This document shows positions 42,965 to 50,504 of a DNA stretch of 64,000 nt, one piece after another. Numbering within the stretch: position 1 is the stretch's first letter; every line of letters begins with the position of its first letter. Source of the DNA: Bacteroidaceae bacterium (lineage in GTDB: Bacteria; Bacteroidota; Bacteroidia; Bacteroidales; Bacteroidaceae); assembly GCA_017451645.1 (NCBI GenBank), contig JAFTNZ010000018.1, forward strand, positions 186,001 to 250,000, written 5' to 3'. The position numbers were made by a program, and so were the translations under genes. The notes beneath the pieces were generated by a model. It did no database searches. It saw only the letters and a program-made list of their open reading frames with translations, and had not been told where the DNA came from.

Positions 42965-43074
42965 TGATGATGCTTTTCTCCTTATTGAAACGGTAGGTTT
43001 GTGTGTAAAATACGTTAAATGCAGCGTTTAATCCGAATAAAATTCTTTCAACCCATCATAAAATAAAGGAATAA

Positions 43075-43092
43075 CCGTATCTTTGCATACGG
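43075..43092 (+). promoter_or_regulatory. Promoter and probable operator of the hipB-like gene
   Basis: CCGTAT (43075-43080) and ATACGG (43087-43092) form an inverted repeat around TATCTTTG (43078-43085), an exact TAnnTTTG -7 box. A repressor bound here would block transcription, which fits autoregulation by the HipB-like protein encoded 20 bases downstream. Confidence 0.6.
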
Positions 43093-43111
43093 AAATAAAT
43101 GTTGGACTGAT

Positions 43112-43432
43112 ATGACAAAGAATACAATGAGCACCAAACTTCCCAGAAAGCTAACGGAGAAGATGCAAATCGTAGGTGAGCAGATAAAGCTTGCCCGACT
43201 TCGTAGGAACCTGAGTATGGCACAGGTGGCAGAACGTGCCACATGCTCCGAACTCACCTTGTCTCGTGTAGAGAAGGGTTTGCCTACGGTCAGCATCGGC
43301 ATCTATCTGCGTGTACTCTATGCACTCCAGCTTGATGATGATATTCTACTGATAGCAAAGGAAGATCCTATCGGCAGAGGATTGCAGGATTTGCAGTTGA
43401 AAAGAAGGGAAAGAGCGACTAAAAAGGTGTAA
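43112..43432 (+). CDS. HipB-like XRE-family antitoxin/repressor
   Basis: 106 residues. GEQIKLARLRRNLSMAQVAERATCSELTLSRVEKG is a helix-turn-helix of the XRE type spanning residues ~20-55 (key parts: LARLRRNLSMAQVAERA and LTLSRVEKG). The C-terminus is basic. In intact systems this protein precedes and binds a HipA kinase. Here only the first 23 codons of hipA follow, 3 bases after the stop codon. The antitoxin is therefore an orphan, probably still repressing its own promoter through the palindrome at 43075. An alternative start is the ATG at 43127. Confidence 0.85.
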   Translation: MTKNTMSTKLPRKLTEKMQIVGEQIKLARLRRNLSMAQVAERATCSELTLSRVEKGLPTVSIGIYLRVLYALQLDDDILLIAKEDPIGRGLQDLQLKRRERATKKV

Positions 43433-43435
43433 GGT

Positions 43436-43507
43436 ATGAAACGATTGTTTGTCTTTGCCGATTTCGATTGGCTTGAAAATATAGAACTGGTTGGTGAATG
43501 GAAGTAA
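43436..43507 (+). pseudogene. Truncated hipA toxin gene (N-terminal 23 codons)
   Basis: The frame reads MKRLFVFADFDWLENIELVG then EWK and stops at 43505. The FVFADFDWLE..ELVG pattern is the typical start of the short HipA N-terminal domain in Bacteroidota. Nothing of the kinase domain follows; instead an unrelated AT-rich gene begins within the last codons at 43498. The break therefore lies near 43500. Confidence 0.7.
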
Positions 43508-43968
43508 AAGTCTTAATTACTGTATATTACGTTATTTGCTCATTACTTACAGCAAAAGCACAGGAGCAATATCAATCAGGCTCTTTGATACAAGTTAACT
43601 TAGAATACAATGCTACAGACAAGCATATCCATCTAACTATTGTCAACAAAGAAAAAGTTACTGTATATATAAATTCTTCTCATTCGAATGGTTCTAATGT
43701 ATTCATTGATTTTCTAACACTCAATGAAGCTAACAACATATGTCCTGCCAATGAAGTAGGGTTGGGTACTCCTTATCAACAACGAGTATTAGAATTGCCT
43801 CCTAAAGAGAAATATGAGTACACGTATAAATTAGACGATTATTCATCGTATAAGATAAAATCCTCCCTTAACCGAATCCGTTTTATGTATAATATCAAAT
43901 ATTACACAATCAACGGAGGTAATTACGAATTGAAATCATTTAAAGGAAACAAGCTTTTTTATCTTTAA
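43498..43968 (+). CDS. AT-rich secreted protein of unknown function
   Basis: 156 residues. The N-terminus MEVKVLITVYYVICSLLTAKAQE looks like a signal peptide. The rest is predicted beta-rich (LIQVNLEYNATDKHIHLTIVN) with no family I recognise; a DUF with an immunoglobulin-like fold is conceivable. Codon use is clearly more AT-rich than in the neighbours. The start codon lies inside the hipA fragment, so the gene replaced the rest of hipA and may use the hipB promoter. A terminator-like hairpin follows at 44031. Confidence 0.6.
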   Translation: MEVKVLITVYYVICSLLTAKAQEQYQSGSLIQVNLEYNATDKHIHLTIVNKEKVTVYINSSHSNGSNVFIDFLTLNEANNICPANEVGLGTPYQQRVLELPPKEKYEYTYKLDDYSSYKIKSSLNRIRFMYNIKYYTINGGNYELKSFKGNKLFYL

Positions 43969-44030
43969 ATGATTCTAATGCCAAATGAGCATTCGAATGT
44001 GACATGCGATATGTACCAGCTTCAAAAAGC

Positions 44031-44067
44031 AAAAACCGCCGCAACCACTCCCCATTGCGGCAGTTTT
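44031..44067 (+). terminator. Terminator after the AT-rich gene
   Basis: AAAACCGCCGCAA pairs with TTGCGGCAGTTTT (one bulged A), loop CCACTCCCCA, ending in a T-run. It is about 65 bases after the stop codon at 43968. Confidence 0.6.
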
Positions 44068-44261
44068 CGTAAGCCCCACCTTATTATATAAAGCCTTCCA
44101 AAAATTTTTCATTTTTTGAAAAAATAATTGGGCCAAACTATTGACATCGCCTTTTTGATGTTGTATCTCTGCAACCGCTGAGGCAAAGGAAACCGGCCAC
44201 GGCACTGTAAAGACACAATGCGCATTTGTCAGACAAACAAAAGAAGTATTAACCTAAGAAT

Positions 44262-44381
44262 GAATATGCCACCGGCACGGCAACCGAAGGCAATGAAGGC
44301 GATTCTGGGACAGATAGCGGTGACAACGATTCAACAAGTGGAAACGGTTCGTCAAGCGGTGACGACAGCAATCCGCTCTAA
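44262..44381 (+). pseudogene. Remnant C-terminal tail of an HU-like DNA-binding gene
   Basis: Forty codons encode EYATGTATEGNEGDSGTDSG and then an Asp/Ser/Gly-rich end (SGDDSNPL, stop at 44379-44381). Low-complexity acidic glycine/serine tails of this kind end HU-family proteins of Bacteroidales. A stop codon lies just upstream in frame (44250-44252) and no DNA-binding core is present. Upstream, TATCTCTGCAAC near 44166 looks like a damaged -7 box, so a promoter, leader and tail seem to remain around a deleted body. A 42-codon frame in another phase (from 44259) exists but looks random. Confidence 0.4.
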
Positions 44382-44407
44382 TCATTGAGGAAGACTTATT
44401 GTATGGG

Positions 44408-44433
44408 AAAAGGAGGTCATGCGGCCTCCTTTT
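44408..44433. terminator. Bidirectional terminator
   Basis: AAAAGGAGG (44408-44416) pairs with CCTCCTTTT (44425-44433), with A- and T-runs on both sides. It lies between the HU-like remnant (plus strand) and the PL1-GH105 gene (minus strand). Confidence 0.8.
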
Positions 44434-44459
44434 CTGTTTTAGTCCAAAGTGTACGAGAG

Positions 44460-47400
44460 TCACTTCACCCAAACTTTGCAACCATCTATAATGTAGATGC
44501 CGGACGGGAGGGAACGGACTGCTTCACCAACCGCGACCTGACGCTTTACGGGTAATCCACGGGTATCAAATATGTCCACAAGTGTATCGGCTGACACAGA
44601 TTTCATGCCATCAGGCACTTCATTGCCGGCCACGAACCTGATGCCATGAAGCACCATGTCAGCCCCAGCCGACTCATTATCTGCCGCCACACCCGTATAG
44701 GTGATACCATAGCTCTTGCCGGCATCAAGCGAAAGAGTGACAGCTGTCGAGACATAGCCGGAGGAAACTCCTTTGGCCTGCACCACTTCTCCTTCTGTGG
44801 ATGTGGCTGTGACGATGAGAGTACGGTCGGAACTTCCCGCTGTACAAGCATAAGCGGTCAACTCAGATACACCTGACACATAGGTTTCCAGCATCTTGGC
44901 ACTGTTTCTATGCTTCAGCATAATGCCACCTCCACTGTATTTCTCCACAGACTCTCCTGTTGTGGGGTCGATAGTACCCCCTTTGGAAGATGATGTCTCA
45001 CCACCACGTACCCAGTTTTCGGCAACAAGGGCCGACAAGTTTTCCACCGTAGTGAGCAGAATCCAGTCTTCTGTAAAGACCTTGTACACCACATCCTCAG
45101 GGAGTTCCGGTGTCTCCGGTTCTGAGGGTTCCTCCGGTTCAGAGGGAGTAGTTGGTTCTTCCGGCTCTGCCGGTGTATCTTCCACATTTCCGTACTCCAG
45201 TTCCCACTCGAGACTTGCCATGATGAAGGGGCCAATACTTTTTCCTTCGTTGCTGACAACTGTGACATCACTACCACAAAGATAGTAACTGGCACTACCA
45301 TCACGTTGAGGAGATTTGGCAGGTCCCAGACCTGCAGATTTACAACTGTAGTTCAAGTTCAGACTCTTATCATCGTTTTCCGTAACGAACGTAGCCAACA
45401 CTCCCTTATATGCTTTCTCTGCTACGGGCCGATAACTCTCGTCTATCAACCCCAGACGCAATGCCTTCAAGTAGGAATAGGTGAACATACACGATGCGGA
45501 AGCTTCAAGATAGTTGCTCTTTCCACATTCTCCGACGAAGGTATGGTCATATTGCAACAACTGATACCATACCCCGCTGGCCTCATCCTGCCACTCTTTC
45601 AAACCTGCTGCAACTTGAGAAAGGATAGTCTTCATGGCACCATAGTCTGCATGCGTCTCAGGCATCACCTCCAACACATCTACCAGAGCTGCAAAATACC
45701 ATCCCATACCGCGCCCCCAGAATTCACTGGAACATCCGATATAATCACCTTCACGGTTAGCCCAGAAGGAGTTGGCATTCGTTGGGTCAGCACTCCATCC
45801 ATGATAATTCAATTTCTTTTCGGGATTATAGGTGTGGCGATGAATGGTGATGAACTGATTAGCAATATCGCTCCATCCCTCAACATCATCCGGTGCAAAA
45901 TTGGCCAAATACTCAGCATAGAAAGCGGCACCCATATAAAGACCATCCAACCACATCTGGTTGGGATAGATATCCTTATGATAGAATCCCCCTTTACCCT
46001 CTTCCGACTGGATACGCGAATATTCATTACGCAAATAGTTGTACAGATAATCTACAGCCACTTTGTATTTCGCAGCATTGGCACGTCCTTCATCGGAATC
46101 TTTTTCCAACTCTCTGCGATAAAGTTCAAAGAACACCTTACCCGATGCTATGTTGTCGATATTGCCTTTCTTGAAATTTTTGAATGTTCCATCCTCATTC
46201 AATGCAGCATCGGCATAATACTTACACCAGTCATAGGCTGTCAGGCTCCATTCATCATCCGGATATTGGGTCGTACATTTCAGAAGCGATTTGGTGACCA
46301 ATCCGCTCACATAATCCCACGCCTTGTCTGCCGACCATGCCTTTCCATGAGATTCAGTCATACGACGGGAATAGTAAGTGGCAGGAGCAGTCAAAGGGAG
46401 AGTAAGGAAATCGTCAATCAAATCATCAATAGTAGCCCCCGCACCATGTTCACCTTGCAAAACTACAGGTACACTGTCCACTGGGATAAAAGGATATTCA
46501 TAGGGAACCTCCAAAGAGATGTCTGTATTTGCATCATCGTCATACGAGCCGAAACCATAGTTCTTGCGCGTCATATAATAGAGATCGCTATAACTTCCCG
46601 GTCTGAAGGGATTCCTCACGCCACTGACCGCATAGTTCCCCTCCACCAATGCATGAGAATTGGCATTGATGGCAATGGCCACACTATTATCAGGACAGTT
46701 ATAGTAGTTGTTGACCAAATGGATATACACCCAATCTGCCTGAGGCAAGCGGTTCTTGCACCCTGCTCCCCAGATGTTGTAGGCATAGGTGATGTATTGC
46801 AGATACCCCCTGCTCCACCCCACCCCATTGGAATAGGGATGCGAATAGCTGCGGTCGGTATAGCGGAAAATGTTCCAAGAATAGGTCACAAACTGATCAC
46901 TGCCTGCACGCTTGCCACTGTCGAGATTTCCGTCCATACCATCAATGAACTCACAATGGTCAATCCACACATGGGTGGCACCGTTGTTGCTGATGATGTC
47001 AGCTCCACCGACATCCACACTTCCGGGTCCCACGAATACCAAGTTGCGGAATATCATATTCTCATTGTCCGTGCTTATCTGGAAGAATCCGGAGTTACGA
47101 TATGCCTCCGAATCGTCCCCCGTATAGTCGATGATGGTCTGACGGGTCATCCATTCCCGTTCCTCATCCACCTTTTGACCATTACTCAATGTCCCACCCG
47201 TGCCGGAACTGCTGGAGTATTGCCCCAAATCGGCATCCACCAACACCTGTTTCAGCTCCGGTGTGATGTACCACTGTGTAGAGAGCCGCGCTCCATTGCG
47301 TCCTACAATGGTCTTGTTCTTCAAGCCAGAAAGCGACATGCTTTTAGAGACTATAAAGTCGCCTTTGGAACCATCCAGGATAATGATGTCATTATTGGTA

Positions 47401-47642
47401 ATAGCATTCAAAATAGCACTACGGTCATCCCCTCCACTGCTATAGAGGACTATCGTCTTGGGGTCTTTCATGCGATGTCCCCCGTCCAATGTATAGGAAG
47501 TTCCGCTTGCATCACTACACGTCCCCCACCCGAAGGGACGGAGAATGAAATAGTCCGTAGCATCAGCCGCTACCGTTTGTACCCTGCCTGCCAGAGCCAT
47601 AAGAGCCATGAGTATTCCCCACGTAAGGTTGTTTCTTTTCAT
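44460..47642 (-). CDS. PL1 pectate lyase fused to GH105 unsaturated uronyl hydrolase
   Basis: 1,060 residues with a signal peptide. Residues about 30-400 are a PL1 beta-helix: THVWIDHCEFIDGMDGNLD, QFVTYSWNIFRY and AIAINANSHALVEGNYAV are conserved, and the calcium and catalytic region lies near VRNPFRPGS. Residues about 430-800 are GH105 with GGFYHKDIYPNQMWLDGLYM and EFWGRGMGWYFAALV. A Pro/Glu/Ser/Thr linker (EEPTTPSEPEEPSEPETPE) joins a beta-sandwich of about 150 residues, possibly carbohydrate-binding. The end, LPSGIYIIDGCKVWVK, is a sorting-like tail. Cutting and trimming of pectate by one protein should follow. It stands alone, 28 kb from the pectin PUL. Confidence 0.95.
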   Translation of the reverse strand: MKRNNLTWGILMALMALAGRVQTVAADATDYFILRPFGWGTCSDASGTSYTLDGGHRMKDPKTIVLYSSGGDDRSAILNAITNNDIIILDGSKGDFIVSKSMSLSGLKNKTIVGRNGARLSTQWYITPELKQVLVDADLGQYSSSSGTGGTLSNGQKVDEEREWMTRQTIIDYTGDDSEAYRNSGFFQISTDNENMIFRNLVFVGPGSVDVGGADIISNNGATHVWIDHCEFIDGMDGNLDSGKRAGSDQFVTYSWNIFRYTDRSYSHPYSNGVGWSRGYLQYITYAYNIWGAGCKNRLPQADWVYIHLVNNYYNCPDNSVAIAINANSHALVEGNYAVSGVRNPFRPGSYSDLYYMTRKNYGFGSYDDDANTDISLEVPYEYPFIPVDSVPVVLQGEHGAGATIDDLIDDFLTLPLTAPATYYSRRMTESHGKAWSADKAWDYVSGLVTKSLLKCTTQYPDDEWSLTAYDWCKYYADAALNEDGTFKNFKKGNIDNIASGKVFFELYRRELEKDSDEGRANAAKYKVAVDYLYNYLRNEYSRIQSEEGKGGFYHKDIYPNQMWLDGLYMGAAFYAEYLANFAPDDVEGWSDIANQFITIHRHTYNPEKKLNYHGWSADPTNANSFWANREGDYIGCSSEFWGRGMGWYFAALVDVLEVMPETHADYGAMKTILSQVAAGLKEWQDEASGVWYQLLQYDHTFVGECGKSNYLEASASCMFTYSYLKALRLGLIDESYRPVAEKAYKGVLATFVTENDDKSLNLNYSCKSAGLGPAKSPQRDGSASYYLCGSDVTVVSNEGKSIGPFIMASLEWELEYGNVEDTPAEPEEPTTPSEPEEPSEPETPELPEDVVYKVFTEDWILLTTVENLSALVAENWVRGGETSSSKGGTIDPTTGESVEKYSGGGIMLKHRNSAKMLETYVSGVSELTAYACTAGSSDRTLIVTATSTEGEVVQAKGVSSGYVSTAVTLSLDAGKSYGITYTGVAADNESAGADMVLHGIRFVAGNEVPDGMKSVSADTLVDIFDTRGLPVKRQVAVGEAVRSLPSGIYIIDGCKVWVK

Positions 47643-47699
47643 AATCGTTTGTACTTAGAGTTTTTCAATGCCGGTCTGTTTTTCACGGAATAGCGGATA

Positions 47700-47707
47700 C
47701 AAAGGTA
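47700..47707 (-). promoter_or_regulatory. Promoter -7 box for the PL1-GH105 gene
   Basis: TACCTTTG on the minus strand matches TAnnTTTG, 57 bases ahead of the ATG at 47642. Confidence 0.5.
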
Positions 47708-47746
47708 GAGAAAAATCAGATACTCAACCTACTATTGTTCCTTTTT

Positions 47747-47778
47747 TTTGCAGATTAAAGGGGAAAATGCTACCTTTG
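47747..47778 (+). promoter_or_regulatory. Promoter of the DUF1573-meaB unit
   Basis: TTTG (47747-47750) and TACCTTTG (47771-47778) are separated by 20 bases, an exact match to the Bacteroidota promoter. It lies downstream of an earlier in-frame ATG, so translation must start at 47802. Confidence 0.75.
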
Positions 47779-47801
47779 CACGAAATAATAAAAGATGTAG
47801 A

Positions 47802-48872
47802 ATGAAACACACAGCCCTCATATCCCTGTTTTTGATTTGGACAGCCTGCGTTGTGGCACAACCCATAGCCACTTACGACCGTACAGAACAAGATTTCGGT
47901 ACAATCTTGTGGAAACAACCGGTAAGTGCCAAATTCAACGTTACCAACCGGGGGAACCAACCGTTGGTAATCACATACGTCAGCACAGACTGCGGATGCA
48001 CCGAAGCTGACTGGACCCAAACGCCTATTGCCCCAGGAGCAAGCGGTGAAGTAACTGCCACATTCGATGCCAATATGCTGGGGCGATTTCACAAATCGAT
48101 AGGTATCTACAGCAATGCGGAAGAGACTCCCTGTTACCTGACACTGACCGGTACAGTGGCCACCCAACTGGAAAACTACGACCAGACCCACCCCTATACC
48201 ATAGGCAACCTGAGGCTTGACAGAACCGACATCAACCTGGGCGACGGACACAAGGGGGAACTGTTGACAACAGAAGTGAACATTGTGAACATCGGGGAAA
48301 ATGAGTACCAACCGGCATTGATACACCAACACGGACACATCCACATGGAATCCATTCCTGCCAAATTTGGACGCAAGCAGACCGGAAAACTCCGTTTCAC
48401 TGTTGATACCCAGAAACTGACGCAGTTGGGACTGACACGGACAGACATCCACTTGGCGCGCTATGTGGGCGACAAGGTGTCGGAAGAGAACCGGCTGACG
48501 ACGTATGCCACCCTGTTGCCGGACTTCTCCAAACTGACGGCTGCCCAACGGCTATTGGCACCGGACATCCAACTGTCGGACACGGTAGCAGACTTCGGAA
48601 AGTTTGGAGAAAAGAAAAAGCTGACGCGCACGGTGACATTGACCAATACCGGCAAATCTACTTTGAAGATTCTGGCCATACAGGTAAATGACCTGACACT
48701 GAACGTACAACTGAAAAAAAATGAGTTGAAGCCAGGAGAAAGCACCCGACTGAAAATCAACGTGGTGAAAAATTACATGAAACAACGCCAAATGGTAGAA
48801 GCTGAAGTGCTGCTGGTAACCAACGCACCCAGACACCCCAAAGTGACCATCGCTACCAAGGTGAAAAAATGA
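47802..48872 (+). CDS. DUF1573-domain exported protein
   Basis: 356 residues from MKHTALISLFLIWTACVVAQ, a signal peptide. The mature start, YDRTEQDFGTILWKQPVSAKF, and the segment LVITYVSTDCGCTEADW are the DUF1573 signature, with the conserved Cys-Gly-Cys. A second immunoglobulin-like copy lies at about residues 255-350 (DTVADFGKFGEKKKLTRTV). These ASH-like domains are common in periplasmic or surface proteins of Bacteroidota; the function is unknown. The stop overlaps the meaB start (ATGA), so the two are co-translated, though no biochemical link is known. Confidence 0.88.
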   Translation: MKHTALISLFLIWTACVVAQPIATYDRTEQDFGTILWKQPVSAKFNVTNRGNQPLVITYVSTDCGCTEADWTQTPIAPGASGEVTATFDANMLGRFHKSIGIYSNAEETPCYLTLTGTVATQLENYDQTHPYTIGNLRLDRTDINLGDGHKGELLTTEVNIVNIGENEYQPALIHQHGHIHMESIPAKFGRKQTGKLRFTVDTQKLTQLGLTRTDIHLARYVGDKVSEENRLTTYATLLPDFSKLTAAQRLLAPDIQLSDTVADFGKFGEKKKLTRTVTLTNTGKSTLKILAIQVNDLTLNVQLKKNELKPGESTRLKINVVKNYMKQRQMVEAEVLLVTNAPRHPKVTIATKVKK

Positions 48873-50002
48873 CCTCCCAAAACAAACAAAATCAAACTAT
48901 GGAACATCCCGAAAACAGCGAAATCTATAAAGGACTCACCGTCAACAAAGGCATCGAACAGCCTTCTACCATCAATCCGTACCGCCGGTTCCACCGCTCG
49001 AACAAACGCCCCCAATTGAGCGTAGGCGAATATGTAGAAGGCATCGTGAAGGGAAACATCACCCTGCTCAGCCAGGCTGTGACATTGGTGGAGAGCACAC
49101 TGCCCGAACATCAGGCCATAGCGCAAGAGGTGATAGAGAAATGTCTGCCACACGCAGGCAATTCCATGCGTATAGGCATCAGTGGTGTACCGGGAGCAGG
49201 CAAAAGCACCTCCATCGATGCCTTCGGACTACATGTTCTCGAACAGGGAGGCAAACTGGCTGTATTGGCCATCGACCCGAGCAGCGAACGTAGCAAAGGA
49301 AGCATTTTAGGAGACAAGACACGAATGGAGAAACTCAGTGTACACCCCAAGTCATTCATCCGGCCCAGTCCATCGGCCGGTTCATTGGGAGGTGTGGCAC
49401 GCAAGACACGCGAAACAATCATCCTCTGCGAAGCGGCTGGTTTCGACAAGATTTTCGTAGAAACAGTAGGTGTAGGACAGAGCGAGACTGCCGTACACTC
49501 GATGGTGGACTTCTTCCTGCTTATCCAACTGGCCGGCACAGGCGACGAACTGCAGGGCATCAAACGGGGCATCATGGAAATGGCCGACGGCATTGTCATC
49601 AACAAAGCCGACGGTAACAACATAGAGAAGGCAAAGCTGGCAGCCACACACTTCCGCAATGCATTACACCTTTTCCCCGCTCCTGAAAGCGGATGGACAC
49701 CCCGGGTGCTCACTTATTCCGGATTCTACGGACTGGGAATCAAGGAAATCTGGGACATGATAGATGAATACATCGCTTTTGTCAAGGGAAACGGCTACTT
49801 CCAATACCGACGCAACGAACAAGCCAAATATTGGATGTATGAATCCATCAACGAACAGTTGCGCAACAGTTTCTACCAGAACAACCGGATAGCGGCCATG
49901 CTGAAAATAAAAGAGCAAGAGGTTCTGGAAGGCAACCTCACCTCTTTTACTGCTGCCAACCAACTGCTCGACACCTATGCCACGCTTACACACAAGCAAT
50001 AG
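48869..50002 (+). CDS. meaB: Methylmalonyl-CoA mutase-associated GTPase MeaB
   Basis: 377 residues. GISGVPGAGKSTSIDAFG is the Walker A loop; LAIDPSSERSKGSILGDKTRM and FVETVGVGQSE are the switch regions of the MeaB/ArgK family, and VINKADGNN is the G4 motif. It loads and protects the cobalamin cofactor of methylmalonyl-CoA mutase, used for succinate-propionate metabolism. The mutase genes are not in this window. The ATG at 48869 overlaps the preceding stop; a second ATG at 48899 is possible. Confidence 0.95.
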   Translation: MTSQNKQNQTMEHPENSEIYKGLTVNKGIEQPSTINPYRRFHRSNKRPQLSVGEYVEGIVKGNITLLSQAVTLVESTLPEHQAIAQEVIEKCLPHAGNSMRIGISGVPGAGKSTSIDAFGLHVLEQGGKLAVLAIDPSSERSKGSILGDKTRMEKLSVHPKSFIRPSPSAGSLGGVARKTRETIILCEAAGFDKIFVETVGVGQSETAVHSMVDFFLLIQLAGTGDELQGIKRGIMEMADGIVINKADGNNIEKAKLAATHFRNALHLFPAPESGWTPRVLTYSGFYGLGIKEIWDMIDEYIAFVKGNGYFQYRRNEQAKYWMYESINEQLRNSFYQNNRIAAMLKIKEQEVLEGNLTSFTAANQLLDTYATLTHKQ

Positions 50003-50056
50003 AAACAGGCTGGAAGCATAGCAAAAGTGCCTATTTTCATCCACTTTGCAATTATT

Positions 50057-50121
50057 AACTAAAAAGATTAGTTGATAAACTAAAACTTTTCGTTCCTTTG
50101 CGCAAACTAAAAGATTTAGTT
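50057..50121 (+). promoter_or_regulatory. Promoter and two palindromic operators of the blaI-like gene
   Basis: AACTAAAAAGATTAGTT (50057-50073) and AACTAAAAGATTTAGTT (50105-50121) are 17-base palindromes; the second ends right before the ATG at 50122. A half site AACTAAA lies at 50079-50085. TTCCTTTG (50093-50100) is a near-consensus -7 box between them. The layout indicates autorepression by the BlaI-like protein. Confidence 0.8.
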
Positions 50122-50499
50122 ATGAAACCACTGACTGCAAAGGAAGAAGAAATCATGGGATTCTTTTGGGAGAAAGGTCCCATGTTCGTCAAAGAGCTGC
50201 AAGAGCTCTACGATGAGCCCCGCCCCCACTTCAACACCCTGTCCACCTACGTACGTATGCTGGAAGAGAAGGGGTATATCAGCCACAAGGCATTCGGAAG
50301 CTCTTACCAATACTACCCCACCGTAAGCCGGGGAGAGTATCACAAGAGCACCTTGCGCGAAGTCATCAACAAGTATTTCAACTGTTCCTATCTGGGACTC
50401 GTATCTTCATTGGTAAAGGAAGAGGAGATTTCTGTGGAAGAGCTGAAAGAACTTATCCGGACGGTAGAAAAGGGAGAAAGCGTGAAGAACGAAAAATAA
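50122..50499 (+). CDS. BlaI/MecI-family transcriptional repressor
   Basis: 125 residues from MKPLTAKEEEIMGFFWEKG; an upstream in-frame ATG at 50098 lies within the promoter. The winged helix is typical of BlaI/MecI/CopY: FVKELQELYDEPRPHFNTLSTYVRMLEEKGYI, with HFNTLSTYV as recognition helix. The C-terminal half should dimerise. The M56 peptidase gene follows 5 bases after its stop. In the classical system the peptidase inactivates the repressor after sensing an antibiotic. No beta-lactamase gene is nearby, so the target genes are unknown. Confidence 0.93.
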   Translation: MKPLTAKEEEIMGFFWEKGPMFVKELQELYDEPRPHFNTLSTYVRMLEEKGYISHKAFGSSYQYYPTVSRGEYHKSTLREVINKYFNCSYLGLVSSLVKEEEISVEELKELIRTVEKGESVKNEK

Positions 50500-50504
50500 C
50501 AGCT

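Noticed and set aside
43975..44205. 76-codon minus-strand frame
   Set aside because: It crosses a terminator hairpin and has no recognisable features.
44259..44387. 42-codon frame starting ATG in the HU-like remnant
   Set aside because: The overlapping frame gives the acidic Gly/Ser tail expected for HU-like proteins; this phase looks random.
45306..47693. 795-codon plus-strand open frame
   Set aside because: It lies entirely antisense to the PL1-GH105 enzyme, whose domains are unmistakable. The translation has no signal, motif or sensible composition.
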